Numbered from the stretch's first letter, positions 16,820 to 26,116 are shown. The stretch: 52,525 nt of DNA from Bradyrhizobium sp. JYMT SZCCT0180 (GCF_018130165.1 NZ_JAFCLZ010000040.1:1-52525); one strand, 5' to 3'. The notes: generated from the letters alone by a model not told the origin. A program made the numbers and translations.

Positions 16820-16858
16820 AGAAAACCCCGGCGGTCCGTGTGGACGTATGCCGGGGCC
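16818..16858 (-). terminator. rho-independent terminator, minus strand
   Basis: On the minus strand GCCCCGGC...GCCGGGG forms a GC-rich stem (arms 16850-16856 and 16826-16832) followed by TTTTCTTTG. It would end a leftward transcript, for example from phaC 480 bases away. Confidence 0.55.
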
Positions 16859-17111
16859 TGATAGGTTGAGGGTGTTGCGCTGTTGTTTTTGCTCTTTAGC
16901 GCTAACCTCACCATCGAGACATGTCGAAGCTATGCAACAGGTCTCGATGCAGCTGCCTAGAAAGGAGCCCCGTAAAAGCGCGGTGCTCTATTTCTCATTG
17001 CTGCGGTGCAACAACCTTGCTTGCTTATTAGGCAGCGGATTCTCTATATGGCATCCAGATCAATTAGGTCGGGGGATCGCCTCCAGAATGATCGACTAAG
17101 GACTTTTAGAC

Positions 17112-17320
17112 ATGGCCGATTTTTCTAGCGTTCAGCAGCATCTCACCGCGATCACAACTGCCCAGACCGACTTCGCCAAGTCGTCGTTCGAGGCGAGCAA
17201 GGCGTACTTTCAAAAGCTGCTGGTGTGAAGTCTGACGCGCACGATCTTCGGCTACGTGATTTCATCACGGCCAGTGAAAGGGAATTTCGCGGTTCGAACC
17301 AGACTCACACGCAGTGCTGA
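17112..17320 (+). pseudogene. phasin, frameshifted and truncated
   Basis: The ATG at 17112 starts MADFSSVQQHLTAI, and FAKSSFEASKAYFQKLL follows, a phasin-family helix pattern (polyhydroxyalkanoate granule-coat protein). A TGA ends this frame at 17228. One base out of frame the phasin-like reading goes on as GVKSDAHDLRLRDFITASE to 17320, the place where normal phasins read AGVKS. A single-base indel at about 17222 explains it. It is convergent with phaC, so both PHA genes sit together. Confidence 0.7.
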
Positions 17321-17335
17321 TCGCAACCCATCGAA

Positions 17336-19072
17336 TCAGTTTGATTTTTGCTTCACGTAACGGCCCGGCGCTGGCTCGATGATGTGATAGCCCGCGCTGC
17401 CGGCCTGCACCGGGGCGGGAGTCCTCCCGCTCGAATGCCGCTTGATCCAGAAATCCCAGTCGAGCCACCAGCTTCCGGATTTCTCTTCTGCAGCTTCCAA
17501 CCAATCTTTTGCTTCGCAAGTAAGATCGTCATTCAGCCAGTGGCTCCGTTTGTTGCGGGCGGGCGGATTGATGACGCCGGCAACGTGACCACTCGCTGCG
17601 AGAACGAAACGTGGGTCTTTTCCGATTAGGTCTTTCGACAGGTACGCGCTTTGCCACGGAACGATGTGGTCCTCGCGCGAGGCCAGGATATAGAGCGGCG
17701 CCTTGACACGGGAAAGATCGACAGGAACTCCGCACTGAGTGGTTTTACCCGGCTCCTTGATGTTGTTTTCCAGATACGTATTGCGCGTGTACCAACAATA
17801 CATCGGGCCTGGCAGGCTGACGCTGTCAGAGTCCCAGTACAACAGGTCAAATGCATCCGGCGTTGCGCCTTTCAAATAGCTGTCGACGACATAGCGCCAG
17901 ATCAGATCGTTGGCGCGTAACGTTCCGAACGTGAAAGCCAGTTCCTTGCCGGGTAGAATGCCCCCTCTCCCGATCGTCGCCTCTCGCAAGACAACTGAGC
18001 CTTCGTCGATCAGCAAGCCGATATCGCCGGTGTCCTTAAAGTCCAGCATGGTCGTCAATAGTGTGATCGTCGCGAGCTTGCGTTCGCCACGCCCGGCAAG
18101 GACCCCTGCTGCACAGCTCAAAATCGTCCCACCGACGCAGAAACCGAGCGCATGAACTTCGTCAACATTGACGATGTCGCGTACCACATCGATCGCCTTG
18201 AGTGGGCCAAGCCTCAAATAATCATCCCAACCGAGATGTCCGATCTCAGGCACCGCACTTCGCCAGGAAATTAGGAAAACATGATGACCCTGGGCAACTG
18301 CATATTCGACAAAGGAATTGCCCGCACCTAGATCGAGAAGGTAGTATTTATTGATACACGGCGGTACGATCAGTAGTGGCGTCTTCTCCACGTCAGGCGT
18401 CTGGGGCGTGTACTGACTCAGCTGGATCAATTCGTTCTCAAAGACAACAAAGCCCGGAGTAATCGCAAGGTTGCCTCCCACCTCGAAGGCAGATTCATCC
18501 ACCCGCGTAATTCGTCCTTTTTGAATATCTTCAATCAGGTTTTTGATCCCGGCTGAAAGACTCGCAGAGCGGGTTTGGATTGCCGTGCGAATAACTTCCG
18601 GGTTCGTCGCAGGAAAATTCGACGGACTCATCGCGTCGATAAATTGTCGCGCGTGAAATCGAAGCTGTAGCCTGGTCTTGTCGTCAACCTGCGCGTGATC
18701 TACGAACTCGGACAATTGCTTTGAAGCTAACAGGTAGCTTTGCTTGAGAAAATCGTAATAGGGAGTCTCCTGCCAGGCGTCGTCTTTGAATCGCTTGTCG
18801 CCGCGCGCCGGCTGGGTGGTGACGTTCATTCCGAACGAAAGCGTCCTAACCAGAGACTTGTTCCAGAAGCGCCAGAATTGCGTAAGATATTCGCGTTGCA
18901 TGTCCATTGCGAAAGTAAACGGCGAAAAGCTCTGGCCAATCGGCGACGGCCCCTTGCCTCGGACTCCGAGGGCAGCGGCAAGCCCGTCGTCAAATTGCTT
19001 CATCGATTGTTGACCCGCCTTCATCAAGCTTTCAAGATATGCGGACGGATCGCCAGGTGGGATCTTTTCCAT
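17336..19072 (-). CDS. phaC: class I poly(3-hydroxyalkanoate) synthase
   Basis: This 578-residue protein polymerises (R)-3-hydroxyacyl-CoA into PHA on the surface of cytoplasmic granules. The lipase-like box GFCVGG contains the nucleophile Cys312; the partners Asp468 (SREDHIVPW) and His496 (ASGHVAGVINPP) are present. Other family signs are the N-terminal PhaC_N region, PLLIVPPCINKYYLLDL and YWDSDSVSLPGPMYCWY. The length is usual for class I enzymes. GGAGG precedes the ATG. No phaA, phaB or phaR is beside it; only the frameshifted phasin converges. A depolymerase-type esterase is at 29489. A terminator lies 480 bases downstream. Confidence 0.93.
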   Translation of the reverse strand: MEKIPPGDPSAYLESLMKAGQQSMKQFDDGLAAALGVRGKGPSPIGQSFSPFTFAMDMQREYLTQFWRFWNKSLVRTLSFGMNVTTQPARGDKRFKDDAWQETPYYDFLKQSYLLASKQLSEFVDHAQVDDKTRLQLRFHARQFIDAMSPSNFPATNPEVIRTAIQTRSASLSAGIKNLIEDIQKGRITRVDESAFEVGGNLAITPGFVVFENELIQLSQYTPQTPDVEKTPLLIVPPCINKYYLLDLGAGNSFVEYAVAQGHHVFLISWRSAVPEIGHLGWDDYLRLGPLKAIDVVRDIVNVDEVHALGFCVGGTILSCAAGVLAGRGERKLATITLLTTMLDFKDTGDIGLLIDEGSVVLREATIGRGGILPGKELAFTFGTLRANDLIWRYVVDSYLKGATPDAFDLLYWDSDSVSLPGPMYCWYTRNTYLENNIKEPGKTTQCGVPVDLSRVKAPLYILASREDHIVPWQSAYLSKDLIGKDPRFVLAASGHVAGVINPPARNKRSHWLNDDLTCEAKDWLEAAEEKSGSWWLDWDFWIKRHSSGRTPAPVQAGSAGYHIIEPAPGRYVKQKSN

Positions 19073-19625
19073 GTAAACCTCCAGCGATCAGATATCGTAA
19101 TGGGCCGAGCCGTATCATCTTCCCGGGATCATAAGTCGTACAACGGACAAAACACACAATTGATCCGCAGACGCGCAAATCGGCTGTCGCAAATACCGCG
19201 CGCAGCTTCCTTGCCGCTCCCGGAATTGGCAAAGGATTGCTCGAAGTGACATAATGCACTTTGCACAACGAATATCCTGCATCCTTTTCCTGAACTCGTC
19301 ACCATACGCCATCGATCGGTACCCCAGTAGCCTTCCTCCCGTTCATCGTAGAATGCCCACGGCTTTGGACCGGCGCGTGTGTTCGACCGGGACGTTTTCA
19401 AATTCCCCGCGATCGACCGCGCAAACGGCTCCGCGAACATGAGGGGGCGGTCTGCGAGCGATTATTTACCAAGAAGGCGAGCGCTGCGTTCACACTCCTA
19501 ACGTCAGCTTGTGACCCCGAAGCCGACCGACGGGTCCCAGCGAAGTTAGAAATGCGTTTCCAGAAAAATCCATGTGAGTTACGCTGAAGCGCGAATTCAT
19601 ACTGAACTGGTCAGGAAGCCAAGCG
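19073..19625. other. divergent intergenic space
   Basis: This is the shared promoter space of phaC (leftward) and the MFS gene (rightward). I see no gene or repeat. AGGAAGCC before 19626 is the probable ribosome site. Confidence 0.5.
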
Positions 19626-20795
19626 ATGGGCAATCGTTGGGTCGTGCTTGCGGTTCTCTTCTCAATTCGGACCACTATGGCGGTTCAATTTCAAAGCGTC
19701 GCCACGGTTGCTCCGCTTCTCAAGACCGACCTCAGTTTCAGCCTCGGAGATATTGGACTTTTGATTGGTCTCTATTCCGTGCCTGGCATCGCACTTGCTT
19801 TGCTTAGCGGCATCATTGGGCAGAGGTTCGGCGACAAGAACACAGTACTCGCGGGTCTCGCTCTGATGATTGTCGGCGGCTTGATCATGGCGTTTTCACC
19901 GTCTTGGGGCGGTCAGATTTCGGGGCGGGTCGTGGCCGGAATTGGCGGCGTGCTCATAAGCGTTCTGATGATGAAGATGGTCGCAGACTATTTCAGCGGT
20001 AAGGAGATTTCGACGGCCATGGCGATCTTCGTCAGCTCTTGGCCAATCGGCATCGGGATCGCCCTGTTGGCGTTACCGCCAATTGGCGTGGTCTATGGTG
20101 CAAGCGTGGTGCATCTAGTCGTGGCAGCCCTAATCGCAGTCGGCGCAAGTCTTCTTTTGGCGAGTTCGTACAGTTCGCCGTCGGTCTCAACGGCGAGATC
20201 GAGCGGGCGTCCTGGACTACAGGCCGCAATGGCTTTGGTCTCCGCAGGATTGATATGGGGCTTGTTCAACATTGGCTTCGCGATGATTTTCAGCTTCGGT
20301 CCATCAATGCTTGTTGAGCGCGGTTGGTCGATCACAGCGGCGGGATCAGCGATGAGCGTTGCGCTTTGGCTAACCGCGTTGGCGACTCCTTTTGGTGGCA
20401 TCCTCGGCGATCGAACCGGCCGTCCCGATGCAGTAATGCTTTCAAGCTTCCTTGCAATTGCAGCACTGCTGATATTTGCGTCCCGAACCGAAGCGGTCAT
20501 GCCGGGCATTATTGGATTAGGGATCTTGTGTGGCCTGGTGGTCGGTCCGATCATGAGTTTGCCTACTCTTGTGCTCCAGCCCGCAACTCGGGCGATTGGC
20601 ATGGGAGTGTTCGCTTCTGTTTCTTACGTCGGTTTGGTGCTGGGACCCGCCCTCGGAGGCAAGTACGCAACGTGGGCCGGCGGCGCAGGCGCGGCCTTCG
20701 ATTTCGGTGCGGCAGCTCTTCTGATCTGTCCGCTCGTCCTGTGGGTTTTTTACCGCTTCCAGCGCGAGGTAAATATCCCGGTGTCTGCGACCTGA
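19626..20795 (+). CDS. MFS transporter
   Basis: This 389-residue protein has 12 predicted membrane segments. The MFS loop signatures are present: RFGDKNTVLAG after helix 2, GRVVAGIGG in helix 4, and GILGDRTGRPDAVM between helices 8 and 9. It resembles the NNP/CynX-like group of small MFS carriers, but the cargo cannot be told. The start ATG has AGGAAG upstream. It stands alone between phaC and small genes. Confidence 0.82.
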   Translation: MGNRWVVLAVLFSIRTTMAVQFQSVATVAPLLKTDLSFSLGDIGLLIGLYSVPGIALALLSGIIGQRFGDKNTVLAGLALMIVGGLIMAFSPSWGGQISGRVVAGIGGVLISVLMMKMVADYFSGKEISTAMAIFVSSWPIGIGIALLALPPIGVVYGASVVHLVVAALIAVGASLLLASSYSSPSVSTARSSGRPGLQAAMALVSAGLIWGLFNIGFAMIFSFGPSMLVERGWSITAAGSAMSVALWLTALATPFGGILGDRTGRPDAVMLSSFLAIAALLIFASRTEAVMPGIIGLGILCGLVVGPIMSLPTLVLQPATRAIGMGVFASVSYVGLVLGPALGGKYATWAGGAGAAFDFGAAALLICPLVLWVFYRFQREVNIPVSAT

Positions 20796-20985
20796 TCGGC
20801 TTTTCCGCTGTTTAGCGGACATGGACCGACGCGCCTCGACTGAGGTCACCTTTACGCCAGAGGCGCACGAGCATCAAGGGAACTGGAACAATGTCCAAGC
20901 GAACTGATTGGAAATTGTTACGGCTTAGCTGGGATAGACAAAGAAGTATTCCTGGAGAAGCGTGTTACCAGGGAAGGAGCATCAA

Positions 20986-21174
20986 ATGGATGACGAACGA
21001 AAATCATCAAAAGCGGGAGAACGGGCCGCTGAAGGCTTGCGCGAGGCGACTACTAAGGAAGAAGCGAAAAACGAGAGCAAGACGGGGCACGATCTAGCTA
21101 AGGGCGCTGATCGCTTCGAAGAACGCTCTAAAAGCTCCGATGGAAAAAGCGCCAAAGAAAAACAGAAAGGGTGA
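20986..21174 (+). CDS. small very hydrophilic protein
   Basis: The protein has 62 residues made almost only of charged and small residues: DDERKSSKAGERAAEGLREA near the start, then KNESKTGHDLAKGADRFEER and a KSAKEKQKG end. It is probably disordered, like the stress-induced small hydrophilic proteins of rhizobia. The ATG at 20986 has AAGGAG eight bases upstream, which is better than the upstream start at 20962. Confidence 0.55.
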   Translation: MDDERKSSKAGERAAEGLREATTKEEAKNESKTGHDLAKGADRFEERSKSSDGKSAKEKQKG

Positions 21175-21322
21175 ACTATACAGCAGACCCGGCGCGGCGT
21201 TTCCGTGCAAGAACCTCCATGCAGGCCAACCGGGCCGATAGTTGGCTGAGGTGACCACCCGTTGGCCTAAACTGGCATTGGGCAAGGCTCTCGCTGCGTC
21301 CGCCACTTACCCAAAGCGGAAA

Positions 21323-21600
21323 TCACTGGGTCGACACCGCGCTTAGGTGAAATGTCGTAGCAAGGATGCGCCAACCTTCGGCGAAGCGAACAACGTTGTA
21401 CGACTGCCGCCACTGCCTTGCGACGCTTCCATCGGGCCGAAGGTTCTTCCATGTTACAGTTGTTCGCGCGTGTGCAGCGACCTGAGCACGCGTTCGCCGA
21501 GATCGAGCGCACCGCACCAGCCGATGCCGACTGGCACACCGTCGGCGGTGGTTCCCAGCGCGGCGTGCGCGCCCAGTGGCAGATCGCCGCTCGCTCGTTA
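21323..21600 (-). pseudogene. mosaic of two gene remnants
   Basis: The last part (21323-21480) in one frame reads TVTWKNLRPDGSVARQWRQS then EGWRILATTFHL, like the C-terminus of an NTF2/SnoaL-like protein. The part at about 21470-21600 in another frame reads HAALGTTADGVPVGIGWCGA then LDLGERVLRSL, like the middle of FAD-linked (berberine-bridge type) oxidases. Neither half has a start or the rest of its domain. I take it as junk joined by past rearrangement; the family reading is tentative. Confidence 0.3.
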
Positions 21601-21690
21601 ACAGTCTATTAACCAACGCAGCCTAGCCTGCGGTCATCGCCCGGTCATCATCAGCCGATTACCGCCCGGTTCGTTCGAGGAGAACAGCCG

Positions 21691-22183
21691 ATGTCCGTTG
21701 AGCCGCTGACATATGCCGCTCTAGGTGCGCGCCTCAAAATCTCGCGAGAAGCCGCCCGTTCGCTCGCCAAGCGCCTCCGGTTGCCGCGCTCACTTTCGGA
21801 TGATGGCAAGGCCCTGGTAAGCGTTGATCTCGCTGAAATACGGCATACGCCCCGGCCACCAAGTGGTCGCCGGGGAAGGCAACATCGCCCCATTAGGGGC
21901 AAAGATCGAGACTTTAAAGGCGGAGATCGCGCGGCTCGAAGCGGGGGCAGCTGATCACAGGGCAGATTGCGAGCGCGCCGATCGCCTGACGGTTGAGCTG
22001 CTGCAGGCAACTGCCGAGACTATGGCAGCCAAGGAGGTGACGGCACGGCTTGAAGATGAGGTGGCGGCTCTGCGAACCCGTGGGCGAGCCGGCGGCTCGA
22101 TCGACAGCTACGGACAAGCTGCAAGCCGACTGGGACATCTAGCCGCGACCATAGTGGAAGCAGACCGCAAGGCTTGTCGGTAG
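21691..22183 (+). pseudogene. HTH/coiled-coil hypothetical protein, frameshifted
   Basis: The ATG at 21691 starts a helix-turn-helix-like N-terminus (MSVEPLTYAALGARLKIS..., then SLAKRLRLPRSLSDDG). After VSVDLAEIRHTPRPP this frame drifts into Arg-rich sequence and stops at 21954. The expected coiled-coil part (AKIETLKAEIARLEAGAADH, ATAETMAAKEVTARLEDEVA) lies in the next frame from about 21890 to 22183. An indel at 21860-21890 splits one gene. This architecture is familiar from rhizobial hypothetical proteins of unknown role. It lies 50 bases before ftsZ on the same strand. Confidence 0.65.
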
Positions 22184-22232
22184 CAATCCGCGTTCTCTCA
22201 TTTCCAGCTTGCTGGAGCAACGTGAGGCAAAA

Positions 22233-23480
22233 ATGACCAACATCACCGATATTCGCGGGATGAAGGCACGTATTATCGTGTTTGGGGTCGGCGGCGCCGG
22301 CGGCAATGCCGTCAACAACATGATCGAGGCCGGGCTGCAAGGCGTCGACTTCATCGTCGCCAATACCGACGCACAGGCGCTCACCATGTCGAAGGCCCAG
22401 CGCATCATCCAGATGGGCACCCATGTGACCGAAGGCCTTGGCGCCGGCGCGCAACCGGAGGTGGGGCGCATCGCAGCTGAAGAGGCAATCGATGAGATCC
22501 GCGATCATTTGACCGGCGCACACATGGTGTTCGTTACTGCCGGCATGGGCGGCGGTACCGGCACCGGGGCAGCGCCCATTGTCGCCAAGACCGCGCGCGA
22601 GCTCGGCATTCTTACCATCGGTGTCGTCACCAAGCCATTCCATTTCGAGGGTCAGCGGCGGATGCGCTTTGCCGAAGCCGGGATCGCGGAACTGCTGAAG
22701 GTGGTGGACACCCTGTTGATCATCCCAAACCAGAATCTGTTCCGGGTGGCCAACGAGAAGACGACATTCGCCGATGCCTTCACCCTCGCCGATCAAGTGC
22801 TCTATTCGGGTGTGGCCTGCATCAGCGATCTTATCGTCAAGGAAGGTCTGATCAATCTCGATTTTGCCGACGTTCTCGCCGTAATGCGTGAGAAGGGCAA
22901 GGCCATGATGGGCAGGGGCGAGGCTTCTGGTGATAAGCGCGTGCTCGCCGCCGCCGTCGCCGCGATTTCCAATCCATTGATCGACGACCCCTCGATCAAG
23001 CGCGCCAGTGGCCTCATAATCTCCATCACCGGCGGCAAGGACCTGATGTTATTCGAGGTCGATGAAGCCGCTACCCGCATTCGTGAAGAGGCCGACCCGG
23101 ACGCCAACATCATCGTCGGCGCGTCTTTCGATGAAAGCTTGGAAGGTATCGTCCGCGTCTCGGTGGTGGCGACCGGCATCGATAATCTGGAACCGGCACG
23201 CCAGATTCAACCAGCGCAAAGCTCACTCACGGAACTCGCCGGCAGGCTGCGCAACGACAGCAGTGGCATCGCCGACCGGATCGAGCGCAGTGCACCGCTG
23301 CCGCAATTAGAGAGTCCACCATTCCGCCCGACGGCCCGCCATCCCGAACGGCGACCGGAATATGCGCGCCATACGGCTCCGCAGGGCCTCGATCCGTACG
23401 GCCGCTCCCCTCCTGTTCGCAATTCGGTCGAGGAAAATGTCCTCGATGTCCCGGCCTTCCTTCGCCGCAGGGCCAACTGA
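22233..23480 (+). CDS. ftsZ: FtsZ-family tubulin-like GTPase, short paralogue
   Basis: This 415-residue protein polymerises with GTP to form a ring-like filament at the membrane. Visible parts: GGAGGNAVNNM (nucleotide loop), the tubulin signature GMGGGTGTGAAP at 105-116, and the synergy loop NLDFADV. It ends DVPAFLRRRAN, the C-terminal peptide that binds FtsA-type anchors. The linker before that peptide is only about 80 residues, whereas main alphaproteobacterial FtsZ proteins are usually 500-600 residues long. It is not in a division cluster (no ftsQ or ftsA), so this is probably a second FtsZ. ATG 22233 is used, with GTGAGG upstream. Confidence 0.9.
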   Translation: MTNITDIRGMKARIIVFGVGGAGGNAVNNMIEAGLQGVDFIVANTDAQALTMSKAQRIIQMGTHVTEGLGAGAQPEVGRIAAEEAIDEIRDHLTGAHMVFVTAGMGGGTGTGAAPIVAKTARELGILTIGVVTKPFHFEGQRRMRFAEAGIAELLKVVDTLLIIPNQNLFRVANEKTTFADAFTLADQVLYSGVACISDLIVKEGLINLDFADVLAVMREKGKAMMGRGEASGDKRVLAAAVAAISNPLIDDPSIKRASGLIISITGGKDLMLFEVDEAATRIREEADPDANIIVGASFDESLEGIVRVSVVATGIDNLEPARQIQPAQSSLTELAGRLRNDSSGIADRIERSAPLPQLESPPFRPTARHPERRPEYARHTAPQGLDPYGRSPPVRNSVEENVLDVPAFLRRRAN

Positions 23481-23514
23481 GCCATCGTAAGAAGCAAAAG
23501 TAAGCCGTTTCCGA

Positions 23515-23926
23515 GTGCCGGAGGTGGACCGCTGCGACGTGACGTCAAAAGTCCAGCGTCAAAGCTGCGCGGCCGCAACTCTTTTACACGCGACCGAAGT
23601 ACTGATCGCGACTCTTTCGGATCCCTCGGGAATACTCTACCGGAAACAGTGAGGACCCAGCGATTGCAGTCGGGCGGCTCGCTCTTAAGGATCTGCAGGA
23701 TGCTTGCGGGCTCCCGCAGGAAAATGGTTGGCGCATTGGGGGCGTAGATGCTCGGAGAATTTCGCCGATTATGACGGAGATAGATTCGGCTGAGCGCGGC
23801 GGCCTTGCGCAACAAGTGCTTGAACTTGCCGAAAACCTGTCGATCGGGCTCGGGTTCGGCAAGCGAACGGACGTCGCAGTCGCGACATTCGACCGGCCCG
23901 AGCCGGGGAAGACATTATTCGAGTAG
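23515..23926 (+). pseudogene. degraded hypothetical gene
   Basis: A GTG frame reads CAAATLLHATEVLIATLSDP and stops at 23652. A second frame without a start runs from about 23606 to 23926 and looks protein-like: LALKDLQDACGLPQENGWRI, GGLAQQVLELAENLSIGLGF and a KTLFE end. Joined by an indel before 23650 they would give about 137 residues. No family is recognised. It follows ftsZ by 34 bases. Confidence 0.3.
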
Positions 23927-24014
23927 CCCGACGGTCACATTGAATAGCTTGTCAGTTGCCAACGCCTTCACCGTGATTAAAGCCACCCTCGCCACAAAAC
24001 CACTCGGAGAATAA

Positions 24015-24193
24015 ATGGCCAAAACGAAGAATATCGTTCGTCGCGCCTGGAGTAAGGACGACATAAGCAAATGAAAACGATGGCTAAGTCGAAGGCAGGC
24101 GTCACAACAATCTCAAAAACACTGAAGCGGACCCCCGGCGCGACGAGCGTAATGGCCGCGAAGCTCGGAGTATCTCTTTCGACAAGGCCGTAA
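24015..24193 (+). pseudogene. small basic protein, frameshifted
   Basis: The ATG at 24015 reads AKTKNIVRRAWSKDDISK and stops at 24074. The ATG at 24071 overlaps that stop (ATGA) and reads KTMAKSKAGVTTISKTLKRT, then PGATSVMAAKLGVSLSTRP. Together they match the layout of a single small DNA-binding type seen in rhizobia, in which the RRAWSKDD start leads into the KAGVTTISK helix. A one-base indel at 24063-24073 is the simplest reading; two coupled mini-genes is the alternative. A related double-helix protein is at 25775. Confidence 0.55.
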
Positions 24194-24231
24194 GACGGTA
24201 TGCGGCGGGCGAGACAATATCACACGGTCGA

Positions 24232-24252
24232 AACCCGCCGTGTTCGCGGGTT
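24232..24252 (+). terminator. hairpin after the small basic gene
   Basis: AACCCGC (24232-24238) pairs with GCGGGTT (24246-24252). No U-run follows, so termination is uncertain. Confidence 0.4.
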
Positions 24253-24698
24253 CAGTCTAGTGCGGGACGCAGGGCGCGAGAGCGGCACATCACCTAGCAA
24301 GCTCCCAACTTCGTAAACCATACGCGACGCTCAGGTTTGGTTTACCAGAACACTTAGGCTTTCTTGTCACCGCACGTGCGAATGTCGCTGCAGATCGGGG
24401 CAAACTCGACAGGAAAAGCGTCAGGGTCGGGCACGCAAAACGCGGCCTGACCCGCTAATTTTCGGATTGAGATGTCAAAGAAGCGCAAGGCAACGAATCG
24501 ATTTAAGCGCGGGAGCAGCTCGGATGCTCCCGCTATGTTTCGGCTATCTCAGTGGTCACTCGCAACTTGGTCAACATGGCTTTGGTGTTCGTGAGTTCAG
24601 GAACAGTCTTCCTCGCGCTGTTCATTCTTAAGCGCGTTTAATCACTGCCCAGCATCCGTCAGTGGATCAAACATGGCCTTAGAGCGGTCTCGTAAACA
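24253..24698. other. stretch with only a hairpin and a tiny hydrophobic ORF
   Basis: It holds the hairpin at 24519. A 21-codon ATG frame at about 24576-24641 (MALVFVSSGTVFLALFILK) could be a membrane peptide but has no ribosome site. Nothing else is seen. Confidence 0.35.
24519..24543 (+). terminator. perfect 9-bp GC-rich hairpin
   Basis: GCGGGAGCA (24519-24527) pairs exactly with TGCTCCCGC (24535-24543) around seven bases. TATGTTT follows. Confidence 0.5.
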
Positions 24699-24920
24699 TT
24701 ATCTACGTCGAAAATATACGGTAGCCTCCCGGCCTGCGTTCGAAACTTTCTTTCGCTCGATTAAACCTTCCGCGGCCATGCCTCGCAATTTTTCTTTGAC
24801 GGTGACATGCGACCACAATGAAACGCGCTTCCAGATTTCGAGAGCAGAAATTGCATTCTCCTCGCCGATGGGTATGTGATCAGTTCGTCGGGGGTAGGCA
24901 TTCGTTTTGATCTCTGGCAA
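24699..24920 (-). CDS. small winged-helix-like protein
   Basis: The protein has 73 residues. ISALEIWKRVSLWSHVTVKE then KLRGMAAEGLIERKKVSNAG and a strand ending ATVYFRRR match the helix-turn-helix-plus-wing pattern of small DNA-binding proteins. Target unknown. No strong ribosome site is seen before the ATG. Confidence 0.55.
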   Translation of the reverse strand: MPEIKTNAYPRRTDHIPIGEENAISALEIWKRVSLWSHVTVKEKLRGMAAEGLIERKKVSNAGREATVYFRRR

Positions 24921-25531
24921 GACCGTACCCTGCGGTTAAAATGTTAACGAATTGTCCGACTAAGCCCTTGGCATGCGGTTGATGAACGGACCATTGAAGT
25001 TGTCCGTCCGCGCCGTCACACTCCTAGTTGTTAGATGCTATGGCCGATGAGCAACAGAATGCACGTTCCTGCTTGGGAACTGCGCAATATGGTTTACGCT
25101 CGTCTCGTTTCGCTCTTTGTTTCAAGTATCGGGCCTGGCAGTCTTTCATACATATCCATTTTCAAAACCTGGCGAGCCGCAGCGCGCCAATGCCCGCGGC
25201 TTTGCGTTCCGTTCCTGGGCGGCTCCAGTTTCCTCCGTCCGCTCGGTAAGGTTCATTGGTTAGCTTAGCAATCGAGTGTCGTTGCGCGCACATCCGCGAC
25301 CCGTAGGAGGGTCAATCATCCGGCATCGCCGTTAGCCGGGGGTCGAGCGCGGCGAAGTCGTCGGGCAATCATTGCGCCCGGCGGCTTCGTTTCTTCCGAT
25401 GAACGTCAGCATTGCGGCCGTTTATGTCGCGTCTCTGCAACACTAGTCGGTTCGTCGCATCACGCCCACAATTTCGACTCCACCTCGTTACCTATTCACG
25501 CCATAAGGGCGGGCTGCGATCGGCGGATCTT
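24921..25531. other. 611-bp stretch without supported genes
   Basis: Two overlapping plus-strand frames near 25028-25268 and one at 25412 lack family resemblance and ribosome sites. Confidence 0.4.
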
Positions 25532-25559
25532 GACCGCATGGCGCGAATGCCATGCGGTC
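25532..25559 (+). terminator. perfect 11-bp hairpin
   Basis: GACCGCATGGC (25532-25542) pairs exactly with GCCATGCGGTC (25549-25559) around GCGAAT. TTTGC follows. It is the strongest hairpin in this part of the window. Confidence 0.6.
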
Positions 25560-25646
25560 TTTGCACCGTGCAGCGCCCGTTTGGCGTTGTGTACAGAATC
25601 GGACAGACGGCACGGGCTAGGTGTCTTCAATTCCTGGGGACAGCAA

Positions 25647-25766
25647 ATGCAAGACTACCGCGCCTATCTCTTGGGTCCGGACGGCCGCATCAAGAACCGC
25701 ATCGATCTAGTCTGCGAGAATGACGAAGCCGCCAAACAGCTATGGACGGCCATGACGTCGAGCTAA
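25647..25766 (+). pseudogene. small hypothetical protein, probably frameshifted
   Basis: MQDYRAYLLGPDGRIKNRID then LVCENDEAA is the start of a small rhizobial family also seen at 43747 (QEYQAFILSADRQIIRRIKF). The end KQLWTAMTSS differs. One base out of frame the DNA reads MDGHDVELN, which matches the KHDVELW of the 43747 protein. An indel near 25738 has cut the protein short. Confidence 0.5.
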
Positions 25767-25774
25767 ATGCTTTG

Positions 25775-26116
25775 ATGAGCCGGTGGTCGTTTGAGGAGGA
25801 GCGCCGCTTCATGGAGATAGTTGCGTTGTCAAAGTGATTTGAAGAGGTCGTCGCTCGTACAGGTCGAGCGCCGAGGGCCATTCGGAAGGCAGCGCGTAGA
25901 TTGGGGGTTAGCCTACATCAAGTGCAGCGCCACACTATCCCAGCCTGGACCGCTTCGGAAGAGGAGCAGCTTCGAGCACTCGTGATGGCGGGCCAAAGCG
26001 CAATACAGATAGCGGGCCAGATGAAACGAACGGAGGCTGCTGTTTTCGGGCGCGCTTACAAGATGGGACTTCGGTTTGGTAAGTCCAAATCTAAACGACA
26101 GTCAGTGGTAGGCTGA
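25775..26116 (+). pseudogene. tandem helix-turn-helix protein with in-frame TGA
   Basis: One frame of 114 codons from the ATG at 25775 is open except for a TGA at 25835-25837 (codon 21). It reads MSRWSFEEERRFMEIVALSK, stop, FEEVVARTGRAPRAIRKAAR then RLGVSL, and a second similar unit AWTASEEEQLRALVMAGQSA then KRTEAAVFGRAYKMGL. Two GcrA- or SANT-like helical units in tandem suggest DNA binding. The part after the stop can start at the TTG at 25901. A nonsense mutation, read-through or recoding are the options; no selenocysteine machinery or SECIS element is evident. Confidence 0.55.

Noticed and set aside
20891..21097. Plus-strand frame of 68 codons starting at an ATG
   Set aside because: It overlaps the better small gene at 20986, which has the ribosome site, and is not protein-like after 30 codons.
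25775..26116. TGA as a selenocysteine codon
   Set aside because: No SECIS-like hairpin right after the TGA and the protein type is DNA-binding, not a redox enzyme.
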